Counted from the stretch's first letter, positions 6,501-12,494 are shown. The stretch is DNA of 12,494 nucleotides from an uncultured Clostridia bacterium (GCA_904397185.1 CAJFOL010000064.1:1-12494); one strand, 5' to 3'. Program-made: numbers and translations. Notes: generated by a model not told the origin, from the letters alone.

Positions 6501-7760
6501 AGTGACTATGAACTCACTCAACAGTGGTTTACAGGTTTCTCAAAAGGCACATACAAACTTCAATATAATGTATTCCTTATGAGATATCGTCTTGATGACT
6601 TAAAGACCTCAAGTGACGATGGCCCATGCATCTATCTTGATGATAACGGCAAACTTATGTACAAAGCAAGCGATGGCACTTCTTACTTCATCTATTTTGA
6701 AGAGACAGAGGAAGGTTACCAAGTTGCTATGAACACTCTTCTAAGTGGTCTTGGCACTTCACCAGTACTTAGTGAAGAGCAAACCTATGAAGACTTGCTC
6801 GAAGGAATGGTTGACGTATTTGTCCTTCCAAGCAAAATTCAGACAATCACAGTAGGAGACATTGGTATCAACATCTCTATTGACGATTCTGCATATGAAC
6901 GTACTCAATATCCTACAATCGATGTTGATAATCCAAACACAGTTACCATTGTAAAACCTGATGTCGATATCCAAGGTAATGGTGAGGTTAACCTTGAAGA
7001 AAGTTATGTACAAATCACATGCACTTCTGAAAGCACAAGGTCAATTGGTACTATCTACTTTGACGAATGGGAAGATTCTGTTCGTAATGACAGCACAAAC
7101 TTCACTGTCGATGACGAAACTGGAGAAATCAAATTAAAACTCGTTAGAGATGGACAATATACAATACGTTATAGTGTTCAAGTTAAAGATAGTGGCGGAC
7201 AAAATGTTGGTGACCCACGTACTCTTGAGTATACAATTGCAAATGGTGACGTTAGAGATCCAGAAGTTGAGATTCAAGATGGCTTACTTCAAGAAAGTTA
7301 TAAAGTAGGTGATACTCTTACCATTGATATTGATAGAATTGACGTTTTTGATAACATAACTACTGGCGATGAAGAATATGACAGAGAGGAACTTCTCAAG
7401 ACCATCCAAATCACATTGAGAAACAACGATACTGGAGAATCTGAGAGAATAAATAACACTGGCTCTGATGGATACTATGTATTTGAGAAAGAACTTACCG
7501 AAGTTGGTAATTATACTCTTACTATAACTGTCCAAGATAAGGCTGGAAACCGAAATGATGGTGCATCAGTATCATTCGATGTAACAAGTGATGACGGAGA
7601 GACAATCAACGTTCAAGAAGTGCTTGGCGGAGTATTGATTGGACTTTCAGTTGCAGTTCTTGCTGGTGTTGTAATCTACTTCGTAGTATCTAAGGTAAAA
7701 CTTGATAAACGTGCAAAGGGTTACACAAAAGACGTTAAGAACGATAAGAGCAAGAAATAA
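3522..7760 (+). CDS. Large secreted Ig-like multidomain surface protein with C-terminal membrane anchor
   Basis: This is a 1412-residue exported protein. It has a Lys-rich n-region, a hydrophobic core at about 15-36 and probable signal-peptidase cleavage after SLA (35-37). The body is acidic, poor in Cys and predicted all-beta. At least seven Ig/cadherin-like modules can be recognised by their closing strand pair: GTYTIRYTV (133-141), GSYRFTYTVHD (402-412), VEIFVYAIDDFGN (777-789), GEYQVVVTVTD (901-911), GTYKLQYNV (1009-1017), GQYTIRYSVQ (1211-1220) and GNYTLTITVQDKAGN (1329-1343). Stretches without clear modules (about 430-650 and 1020-1110) may hold other folds. One membrane helix at about 1367-1389 is followed by a Lys-rich cytoplasmic tail, giving type I topology. 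There is no LPxTG sorting signal. It is probably an adhesin, a binding scaffold or an envelope structural protein; no enzymatic motif is visible. It has its own promoter and terminator and so is a single-gene unit. Precise family and ligand are not recognised. Confidence 0.88.
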   Translation: MTKTKSKFKGIFKGAALGFAFVLCGAFFPFNAAISLAEDWQGSNATTNTNRISVDGAVEDNEYSKTVTKGNAYTIPQGVYSNNGSDHVIGTNISGDIKSSKVEVLYKNTGDTIRSISGLSSFESQSFTADRIGTYTIRYTVVVGEGESANEYSYDFDVQCVANEASFEFRANSENIVPNVYDKALAEDIGNKDIVIPLPNVVDEDDETILSIEDGQEYYTNSMSDIPSYDSEKKAFVLVTLTGGSETEGEFNVQLEKDEDGQYFIDGDKLIAEEDGTEFKITYSYYEIRSNQTPVFIASTSTTFTVEDEYYYTDSDRDQSGYSLSTSWSASRPDSAVVGVEVDLPSITATTRSTNSPASEEVNIYYELSVMKYNSQTGRYDIDVTADTYDAVNNTFTAKEEGSYRFTYTVHDFYGHTVDTSNTNFTINDVKDTQQANVYVYDAGDYTVDEDGAYSDASYKIKTQGLNRNIIMYAIAGKDNMVEASEIDLRREIRDASAVRFSITEEKYNAYNLIFAPQGGNSDATMDDIYVQIASDNYEITRQMIMEGKDPSSASDIKAWLLDNDYLLVTTYWNQDPTGANILNEGEAGYSETEGDEAAIDEMINKGFAFIKAETDDGHYEFQETRYSFYYYADDNMNNNAERAVYYTTTLSRDVSDETIPTINFSTDLQTSYLPTDEITFSVATASDSIDSRLDVLTAYRFIGSDEETSITNEDTNKTLQYVIAENANYNENDSEKWFIKNKNDNGLVTSEGWYFDKDASEYTIDLSRAPEGATKVEIFVYAIDDFGNIAFYDRKINIASTAEEEAPTLTKVTNAPLVDLSSQDYNAPQTISLPTLEFTATNPQYMYANVEVYRITRTTADNTTVVNKQAMQSANMSTSVDTYRGVFRVKAGSFNASTEGEYQVVVTVTDSSNHTVSTYFTYRVRGTGVVEDPVITNISSTPIETAVDTPYYLDPPTLAVSESVSFGYIGLDINDDSNTSTYYTTTILDASHSDYELTQQWFTGFSKGTYKLQYNVFLMRYRLDDLKTSSDDGPCIYLDDNGKLMYKASDGTSYFIYFEETEEGYQVAMNTLLSGLGTSPVLSEEQTYEDLLEGMVDVFVLPSKIQTITVGDIGINISIDDSAYERTQYPTIDVDNPNTVTIVKPDVDIQGNGEVNLEESYVQITCTSESTRSIGTIYFDEWEDSVRNDSTNFTVDDETGEIKLKLVRDGQYTIRYSVQVKDSGGQNVGDPRTLEYTIANGDVRDPEVEIQDGLLQESYKVGDTLTIDIDRIDVFDNITTGDEEYDREELLKTIQITLRNNDTGESERINNTGSDGYYVFEKELTEVGNYTLTITVQDKAGNRNDGASVSFDVTSDDGETINVQEVLGGVLIGLSVAVLAGVVIYFVVSKVKLDKRAKGYTKDVKNDKSKK

Positions 7761-7850
7761 AACCTGAGCCTTTGTTGAAGTTTAAATTTCTTTGTTAACT
7801 TCTCAAATTTTGAGCAATCTAAAAGTTTAAAATTAAAAAATCATAATTAA

Positions 7851-7884
7851 AAACTCTAATGCTAGAAAGCATTAGAGTTTTTTT
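7851..7884 (+). terminator. Strong intrinsic terminator after the surface-protein gene
   Basis: A perfect 13-bp stem (7851-7863 and 7868-7880, AAACTCTAATGCT/AGCATTAGAGTTT) with the 4-nt loop AGAA runs into TTTT, then G and TTT. It lies about 90 nt after the stop codon. Read on the - strand the stem is followed by TTAATTATGATTTTTT, so it may also stop late transcripts from the convergent peptidase gene, for which I see no closer terminator. Confidence 0.9.
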
Positions 7885-8234
7885 GTTTGGGTTAAATGTT
7901 TATATTGGAATTTTTTAAATAAAATAATTTTTTTAAATAAAATAATTTTTTTAAATAAAATAAATTTTTTAAATAAAACAAATTTAAAATAAAATAAATT
8001 TCAAACTTTAATTATGTTTTTTGCTAATAAAATCACATTTTTTTTATCAAAAATAGGACTTTTTAATACATTTTTTATAAAATAGTATTTTTAAATTTTT
8101 CTTTATAAAAACGTAATTTTTTTAATTTATAATAGATTTTTTTAGATTTTAGGTATAATTTTTATCAAAATTTTATTTAAATTGTTCTGCTATGTGAATG
8201 TGCTTTTGACAATCTTGCGACCAGTTTTATTTGA
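7885..8234. other. Extremely AT-rich convergent spacer
   Basis: About 350 nt consist almost wholly of A and T with many T-runs of 5-9, between the 3' ends of two long convergent genes. It includes the 18-bp tandem repeat listed separately. I find no ORF, no RNA gene and no clear terminator hairpin for the - strand gene ending at 8235, although T-rich tracts on both strands could contribute to release. Confidence 0.6.
7911..8002. repeat. 18-bp AT-only tandem repeat
   Basis: Three adjacent copies of an 18-bp unit, AAATAAAATAATTTTTTT, occupy 7917-7934, 7935-7952 and 7953-7970; the third has one T-to-A change. They are preceded by a partial unit (TTTTTT at 7911) and followed by decayed copies to about 8002. 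The units abut with no spacers, so this is a slippage-type tandem repeat and not a CRISPR. Each unit pairs an A-rich half with a T-run, so it may be intrinsically bent. Confidence 0.85.
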
Positions 8235-11200
8235 TTATTTTAGTGCAATACTATCTATTTTTAAATTGCCTTTTAAAACCTTGATTTCAAGTGTATGGGT
8301 GCCTTGCTTTAATAGTGTTGAGTAGTAGGCAAGTGTCTTACCGCTCTGTGAGTTGAGTGAAAAAGTCTTACTATTTCCGTCTATACTCACTTCAATTTCG
8401 CATTCTTCGTCTTGTCTTGTATTGATAGCAATTTGTCTTCCAGTGAAAGAGTAACTTATATAACCATTTCCGCTTATGCAATAGCCAAACGTGGATAATG
8501 CATAATTTTTTGAAAAGTTATGACTGCCAAAACCATATGAGTAGTAATTCAAACTGTCTGGGGTAAATTCTTTTAAACCCGTCAGACTATACGAAAAATC
8601 TATTTGATTTATTGCGACATACCTATGGGTATCAGTGTCTGTGACTACAAGCCTATAATATTTCACATCCTGTTCGTCAAAACTTACAGAGAGAGTTCTG
8701 TTGCTATAGGATAGATTTTGGTAACTTCCTGCAAAATGCATATCATCTAAATTTGTGCCGACATAAAGGTCAAAGGTTATAGGCATATGTCTTTGGCTTG
8801 CATTGGTATAGCCTGTGATAGTCATGCGATTATAAAGAGCGGTTTTGCCTAAATCTACTGTCAAAATATATGGGTTATCCTGCGAAACAATATTGTTTCT
8901 ATCAGAATGATAGGCGGTTGACTTGTCTCCGTCAATTATATTTTCCACTTTATATGTATCATCATTGTCCCAAAAACCGAAATTTTCAAGTGAGACTATA
9001 CTTTGCTCTGAAAAGTCGGCATAGATATCTGATGAGAATGTATAATTTCGTGGATATATTGTCTCGCTGGTAAAATCATATTCTTTATATCCGCCGTCCA
9101 CATTGTATAGATACTGAGATGGTATTGATACCACACTGGCTTGCCCATTTTGTAATTTACCCCACCCCAATTCCATATAGGCATCACTTCCAGAAGATAC
9201 TGTCACCTCTTTAAAGTATACATAATCTCCCTTTTTAAGAGTTAGTGTGGTCGTTTGAGTGCCTGTTGATGTGAAATTTGGATTATTTCCAGTTAAATTA
9301 ACTACTTTTTTGTAATCTTTATCATTATTTATTGAAATGTAGAGAGCATTGTTTCCTCTCCCTGCACGGAGACAAATCATATACTCACCATTTTCTGGTA
9401 CATAGATTTTGCCTTCAATAACACCAATAGAGTTGTTGTTAAGTCCGTTCATGAAATGGCTTGTGGTCTCGTAGGTGTTTATGGTGGTGTAACCTTCAAA
9501 ATTGCTCGCAAGTGCCTCGTCCGCTGTGGAATACAGTTTTGTAGAATAGGTATATTTAGTCGCAATCATATCCTTGTCTTTCTGCTTTAGATTAATTGTA
9601 AGTGTTATATCTGGTGTTACAATGCTTTCATGTTCAAGCGAGACTGTTACATTAAATGTTCCAGAGTAGGTTGATAGGCTAGGGTGGTACACATATATAT
9701 TTTCTCCTGTCTTTTCAATGCTACCATTTTGAGGTTGAGAGATATTTTTTATTGTGAAGGTAAAACCAGCGGGCACAATCAAATATTGATTGAAATCTAA
9801 TGTAAAATCTTTCCCGTTTGGTATTTCAAAAGGCTTGACTGTTTCGATAAAAACTTCTTGATTGTCTTTGAAATAATTTCTTCCCGTCTGATAGATTGAG
9901 GCTATAGGCACAAACATTGGTCTGTCGCCTGTGTTATAAAGCGATTTCATATCTGATGAGACCGTTTGATTTAAGAGTGTTTCAAAGTAATAGGTCATAT
10001 CATAGCCCGTTGCTTCGCACAGTGCTTGGTACCAATTGTCGCCCCCGCCTTTATTTGCATTAAATTGAGTTGCTGAGATGAATGTGTCAACACCAAAGGA
10101 GTGTATTATATCAGCATAGGTGTTGAGTGATGACTGTGATGAGCCGTTTGCACTTGCACTAATAGTTTCTCTCAAACTACGAGAGGGGTCGGTAAACCTG
10201 TTCCAGCCTGAAAGGGTACTATCATTATAACTTCGTCTTGATGAAATGTTTGTATATAAGATATATGAGAGAAGAGTTATAGCATTGTTTGTCACCTCAT
10301 CACCCATTGCAAAACCGTAACGTTGAAAGTGGTGGTTGTATTCGTGTATAACTCCCCATGCACCTTCGCTTGTAAATGTTTGATAATTTAAAGCCCCACT
10401 CATCCAATCTGGTGGCACGTTACACCAATTTCTTCCAACAAATGCGACAGCACTGCCTGCGGCGATGAATGGGTCGTAAAGAATATCTATTCCAATGTTT
10501 GACTTTGAACCAGTAGGTACTTGCTTTGAAGTAAGTGAAATTTTCTCCCAGAGGTTTGCTACCTTGGTCAGGTTGTCATAGTCAGCAGGGGCATATCTGC
10601 GAGGTCCTGAGTGTCTAACTGAATTATCCCAAATTTCAAGGTCAAAATATGGTGCAGATAAAGATTTCATTCTTTCAAATTCTTCTTCCGTTGTAAGTCC
10701 GTAGATATAATGCATATATTCAACGGCACCTGAGATTGTCACGGTAAAATCTACATTATTTACAGGTGTCACATAGATAGGTCCGCCTAAGAAGTAACCT
10801 ACGTATGCAGTTGTGTCATTTACAGTCATGGTGCTTGCAATTACTGCCATACGATTTAACTGTCGTTCCACCCAAATATTGTTTACTTCATTGTTTTGAG
10901 ATATTTGTCCGATGGTAATTTTCACTCCACCTGTTGCCTCTAAGTCTTCCTCTGACATCTCAATTTTTATCACTTCGCCTGCTGGTGCATATAGACCTGT
11001 TATGTAGTTTCCAAGTGGTCTTGGGGAGATTGATATCTGTTTGGTAATCGCAGGTTCATCGTCATCGACATCTCCGTAGTACATCCCTACCGATGCCGTA
11101 TGTTTGTATAATTTTCGTCCTGTTGGACTGCCGTTAAGATATAGGTTGCCCTCTGCGTCCATGGAGTCGTATGTAGAGGAGGATGCTAAAAGGTAATTGC

Positions 11201-11474
11201 TTTCGTCAATAATTTCTTGCCTCTCATCCTCAGTGGTGTTTGTAAGGTTTGTGCCGTAAACTGGATATCTTGATAGTCCCTCATTACTTACCTCGGGTTT
11301 ACTTCGTGAAGTCTTGCCTAAAATGGTCATATATTGACCTACTTTTGTATCAGCAGATTTTGCAAAACTAATTTTACTTTTACTATTCCATGCTATCAAA
11401 ATTGCAGAAGCAATTAACATTGAAACAAATATTATTATAATTGCCAAAACAAATTTAGACGATTTTTCTCTCAT
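8235..11474 (-). CDS. Membrane-anchored M60-family metallopeptidase with carbohydrate-binding-type modules
   Basis: This is a 1079-residue surface protease. An uncleaved signal anchor or signal peptide lies at about 8-29. The M60-type domain spans about 155-500: an entry beta-sandwich (YITGLYAPAGE, GGPIYVTP), then the gluzincin site HEYNH (377-381) with E378 as general base and H377/H381 as zinc ligands. E393 in GDEVTNN, 11 residues on, is the third ligand. EVxNN after HExxH is typical of M60 (SslE/AcfD, ZmpA, BT4244), a family that cleaves heavily O-glycosylated proteins such as mucins. Downstream come an Ig-like domain (about 545-632), a PA14-like domain (about 685-775), an F5/8-type C or CBM32-like domain (about 825-962; IDGDKSTAYHSD, YRLVVTDT) and a final beta-sandwich (about 970-1079; SGNGYISYSFTG, GTHTLEIKV) like those in glycan-active enzymes. 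The start ATG (11474-11472) has AAGGAG 5 nt upstream. Most M60 sites read HExGH; here Asn replaces Gly. Glycoprotein substrates are inferred from the family and appended domains. Confidence 0.87.
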   Translation of the reverse strand: MREKSSKFVLAIIIIFVSMLIASAILIAWNSKSKISFAKSADTKVGQYMTILGKTSRSKPEVSNEGLSRYPVYGTNLTNTTEDERQEIIDESNYLLASSSTYDSMDAEGNLYLNGSPTGRKLYKHTASVGMYYGDVDDDEPAITKQISISPRPLGNYITGLYAPAGEVIKIEMSEEDLEATGGVKITIGQISQNNEVNNIWVERQLNRMAVIASTMTVNDTTAYVGYFLGGPIYVTPVNNVDFTVTISGAVEYMHYIYGLTTEEEFERMKSLSAPYFDLEIWDNSVRHSGPRRYAPADYDNLTKVANLWEKISLTSKQVPTGSKSNIGIDILYDPFIAAGSAVAFVGRNWCNVPPDWMSGALNYQTFTSEGAWGVIHEYNHHFQRYGFAMGDEVTNNAITLLSYILYTNISSRRSYNDSTLSGWNRFTDPSRSLRETISASANGSSQSSLNTYADIIHSFGVDTFISATQFNANKGGGDNWYQALCEATGYDMTYYFETLLNQTVSSDMKSLYNTGDRPMFVPIASIYQTGRNYFKDNQEVFIETVKPFEIPNGKDFTLDFNQYLIVPAGFTFTIKNISQPQNGSIEKTGENIYVYHPSLSTYSGTFNVTVSLEHESIVTPDITLTINLKQKDKDMIATKYTYSTKLYSTADEALASNFEGYTTINTYETTSHFMNGLNNNSIGVIEGKIYVPENGEYMICLRAGRGNNALYISINNDKDYKKVVNLTGNNPNFTSTGTQTTTLTLKKGDYVYFKEVTVSSGSDAYMELGWGKLQNGQASVVSIPSQYLYNVDGGYKEYDFTSETIYPRNYTFSSDIYADFSEQSIVSLENFGFWDNDDTYKVENIIDGDKSTAYHSDRNNIVSQDNPYILTVDLGKTALYNRMTITGYTNASQRHMPITFDLYVGTNLDDMHFAGSYQNLSYSNRTLSVSFDEQDVKYYRLVVTDTDTHRYVAINQIDFSYSLTGLKEFTPDSLNYYSYGFGSHNFSKNYALSTFGYCISGNGYISYSFTGRQIAINTRQDEECEIEVSIDGNSKTFSLNSQSGKTLAYYSTLLKQGTHTLEIKVLKGNLKIDSIALK

Positions 11475-11491
11475 TTTTTCTCCTTATATTT

Positions 11492-11520
11492 ATTATACAT
11501 TAATGTTTATTGAATTTCAA
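11492..11520 (-). promoter_or_regulatory. Sigma-A-type promoter of the M60 peptidase gene
   Basis: On the - strand TTGAAA (11520-11515) and a perfect TATAAT (11497-11492) are separated by exactly 17 nt. Transcription should start near 11485, which is also the first base of the AAGGAG ribosome binding site (11485-11480). The predicted 5' leader is therefore only about 10-11 nt. Confidence 0.75.
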
Positions 11521-11606
11521 TATCACCTGCCAATTTTGTAAGTATATATTGAGTGCCACGGGGAAATCAAGTATTTGACAAAAAATTATATTTTTGAAAT
11601 AAAAAG

Positions 11607-11644
11607 ATACAAAAAATGATGATTATTTTAGTCATATTTTGTAT
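11607..11644. repeat. Imperfect AT-rich inverted repeat between divergent promoters
   Basis: The arms 11607-11620 and 11631-11644 (ATACAAAAAATGAT / GTCATATTTTGTAT) pair at 12 of 14 positions around a 10-nt centre. It lies between the - strand peptidase promoter and the + strand rplU promoter. It could be an operator. Read on the - strand it is followed by CTTTTTATTT, so it could also block antisense transcription. Chance cannot be excluded in such AT-rich DNA. Confidence 0.35.
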
Positions 11645-11692
11645 GTATTTTCATGCAAGGCAAATTTGACTTTGTGTAATTTGATTTTTTGC

Positions 11693-11721
11693 TTGACAAA
11701 TCTCGCTTAATATGGTATAAC
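11693..11721 (+). promoter_or_regulatory. Strong sigma-A promoter of the rplU-prp-rpmA operon
   Basis: A perfect TTGACA (11693-11698) and TATAAC (11716-11721) are separated by 17 nt, with an extended -10 TGG at 11713-11715. This near-consensus arrangement suits a highly expressed ribosomal operon. Confidence 0.88.
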
Positions 11722-11727
11722 AATATA

Positions 11728-11806
11728 CGTATCCGTATGCAAAAGGTTAATTAAGTCTATTTTTAGCACCTGATGGGCAACGAGATTGGTTAGAGGAGGT
11801 AAAAAT
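11728..11806 (+). promoter_or_regulatory. 5' leader of rplU, probable L21 leader element
   Basis: The transcribed leader runs from the predicted start site near 11728 to the rplU ATG. Its 3' part, from GCACCTGATGGG (11766-11777) to AGGAGG (11794-11799), resembles the L21-leader regulatory RNAs found before rplU in Bacillota. The ACCT at 11768-11771 can pair with AGGT at 11797-11800, which would mask the ribosome binding site. Feedback control by a ribosomal protein is inference; the match to the leader family was made by eye only. Confidence 0.45.
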
Positions 11807-12115
11807 ATGTTTGCAGTAGTTCAAAGCGGTGGCAAGCAATACAAAGTTAGCGAAAACGACATTATTAGTGTTGAAAAACTCGACAAGCCAGTTGGCGACA
11901 AGGTCAAACTTGATGTTTTGCTTGTAAGCGATAATGGAAATGTTGTTGCTGGAAACCCTATCGTTCAAGGTGCTGTATGCGAAGCCGAAGTTGTGGCTCA
12001 TGGAAAGGGCGACAAAATTGTAGTTTTTAAATACAAGCCAAAGAAGAACGAAAGAAAGAAACAAGGTCACAGACAACCATTCACTCAATTAAAGATATTG
12101 TCAATTAAAAAATAA
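11807..12115 (+). CDS. rplU: 50S ribosomal protein L21
   Basis: This is the 102-residue large-subunit protein that binds 23S rRNA. It shows the L21 signature MFAVVQSGGKQYKVSENDII at the N-terminus, VEKLDKPVGDKV after it, and the basic C-terminal segment KPKKNERKKQGHRQPFTQLKI. The start is the ATG at 11807, with AGGAGG at 11794-11799 and a 7-nt spacer. An in-frame TTG at 11786 would place the SD inside the coding region and is rejected. Length is normal for the family. It is the first gene of the conserved rplU-prp-rpmA operon and lies 7 nt upstream of prp. Confidence 0.98.
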   Translation: MFAVVQSGGKQYKVSENDIISVEKLDKPVGDKVKLDVLLVSDNGNVVAGNPIVQGAVCEAEVVAHGKGDKIVVFKYKPKKNERKKQGHRQPFTQLKILSIKK

Positions 12116-12122
12116 GGTTTTT

Positions 12123-12446
12123 ATGACAAAAATTACTTTTTTTAAAAAAAATAATTTGATAGTTGGTTTAGAAGTCTCAGGACATACTGGTAAGGATGAT
12201 TACGGCAAAGACCTTTTATGTTGTCAAATATCTACAGTTTCACAACTGGCTATTGTCGGTGTTGAAGAGGTGTTAAATTGTAATGCCTTTCATGAAATAT
12301 CCGATGGTTACTTAAAATTGACAGTTGATGAAAAGGTGGCAAAAGACGAAAGGGTGCAAACGATATTTCTCACCTGTCTTGAATCGTTAAAATCAATCGT
12401 CATGGAAGAAAAAAAATATGCAAAATTGGAGGTAAAAAATGTTTAA
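12123..12446 (+). CDS. prp: Ribosomal-processing cysteine protease Prp (YsxB family)
   Basis: This 107-residue cytoplasmic protease removes the N-terminal extension of ribosomal protein L27 in Bacillota. The active-site region is visible: SGHTG (19-23) with catalytic H21, and KDLLCCQIS (29-37), in which C33 occupies the catalytic Cys position of the family motif GHA...G.DIVCA. A second Cys, C34, follows directly where Ala is usual. The SD is weak (AAGG at 12114-12117, overlapping the rplU stop), with 5 nt before the ATG, so translation is probably coupled to rplU and lower than that of the flanking ribosomal genes. It overlaps rpmA by 8 nt. The presence of a cleavable L27 extension next door confirms the role. 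Confidence 0.95.
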   Translation: MTKITFFKKNNLIVGLEVSGHTGKDDYGKDLLCCQISTVSQLAIVGVEEVLNCNAFHEISDGYLKLTVDEKVAKDERVQTIFLTCLESLKSIVMEEKKYAKLEVKNV

Positions 12447-12494
12447 GTTTAATGCTCAACTTTTTGCTCATAAGAAGGGTGGTGGTAGCACTAA
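12439..12494 (+). CDS. rpmA: 50S ribosomal protein L27, N-terminal fragment with Prp-cleavable extension
   Basis: The first 18 codons are present and the gene continues past the right edge. The peptide begins MFKFNAQLFAHKKGGGST, matching the extended bacterial L27 start MLKLNLQFFASKKG of S. aureus. Prp is expected to cut after F9, exposing AHKKGGGST, the tail that reaches the peptidyl-transferase centre. GGAGG at 12428-12432 lies 6 nt before the ATG, inside the end of prp, and the ATG precedes the prp stop, so the two genes overlap by 8 nt. Confidence 0.96.
   Translation, partial: MFKFNAQLFAHKKGGGST

Noticed and set aside
5569..6582. Three + strand frames (5569-5913, 5917-6123, 6352-6582) within the surface-protein gene
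   Set aside because: They are out-of-frame shadows rich in Leu, Gln, Thr and Met produced by the codon bias of the real frame; none has an SD or a family resemblance.
7600..7760. LPxTG-type sortase signal at the C-terminus of the Ig-like protein
   Set aside because: No LPxTG-like motif precedes the helix, and the tail after the helix is longer than usual for sortase substrates.
7911..8002. CRISPR array
   Set aside because: The 18-bp units abut without unique spacers and are AT-only; this is a simple tandem repeat.
11575..11603. Second TTGACA-based promoter upstream of rplU
   Set aside because: The TTGACA at 11575 has no acceptable -10 at 17-18 nt (AATAAA or ATAAAA only), and a much better promoter lies at 11693.
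11786..11806. TTG start for L21 seven codons upstream
   Set aside because: It would translate the AGGAGG ribosome binding site; the ATG at 11807 matches the family N-terminus.

Overview
The window reads as a chromosomal segment of a low-GC Gram-positive bacterium (Bacillota), most likely an uncultured, host-associated member of the Clostridia. The signs are SepF followed by LspA, strong AGGAGG-type ribosome binding sites, TTGACA/TATAAT-type promoters, and a gene for the L27-processing protease Prp directly before an L27 that still carries the N-terminal extension Prp removes. A clostridial high-cysteine small protein and a large M60-type peptidase point towards a gut or mucosal habitat. The lineage below phylum level is inference; no 16S or other decisive marker is present.

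Layout. Positions 1-1783 (+) hold a compact housekeeping run: the 3' end of sepF, then lspA, then an RluD-type pseudouridine synthase, joined by two 11-nt overlaps and ended by a hairpin at 1920-1960. Positions 1959-2746 (-) hold two tandem paralogues of a small soluble bacterial PH-domain protein, convergent with the rluD gene and sharing that hairpin. Positions 2911-3114 (-) encode a 67-residue Cys/Gly-rich protein with its own promoter region and terminator. A 0.4-kb AT-rich divergent spacer follows. Positions 3522-7760 (+) encode a 1412-residue secreted, membrane-anchored surface protein built from about seven Ig-like beta-sandwich modules. It ends in a strong terminator and a very AT-rich convergent spacer with an 18-bp tandem repeat. 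Positions 8235-11474 (-) encode a 1079-residue membrane-anchored M60-family metallopeptidase with Ig-like, PA14-like, F5/8-type C and a final beta-sandwich domain. From 11693 to the right edge (+) lies the rplU-prp-rpmA ribosomal operon with a consensus promoter and a probable L21 leader.

How it fits together. The two edges are conserved core operons: division and lipoprotein processing on the left, ribosome on the right. The 9.5 kb between them is accessory and dominated by cell-surface products. The Ig-like protein and the peptidase are separately transcribed and convergent, yet both are exported and anchored by one membrane helix, so they probably act in the same envelope or host-glycoprotein interface. 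I see no mobile element, tRNA, rRNA or CRISPR array. I do not see a clear new multi-gene system. The most distinctive items are the Ig-like protein, the M60 enzyme with its HEYNH active site, the twin-repeat cysteine-rich peptide, the PH-domain pair and the C-terminally extended LspA.
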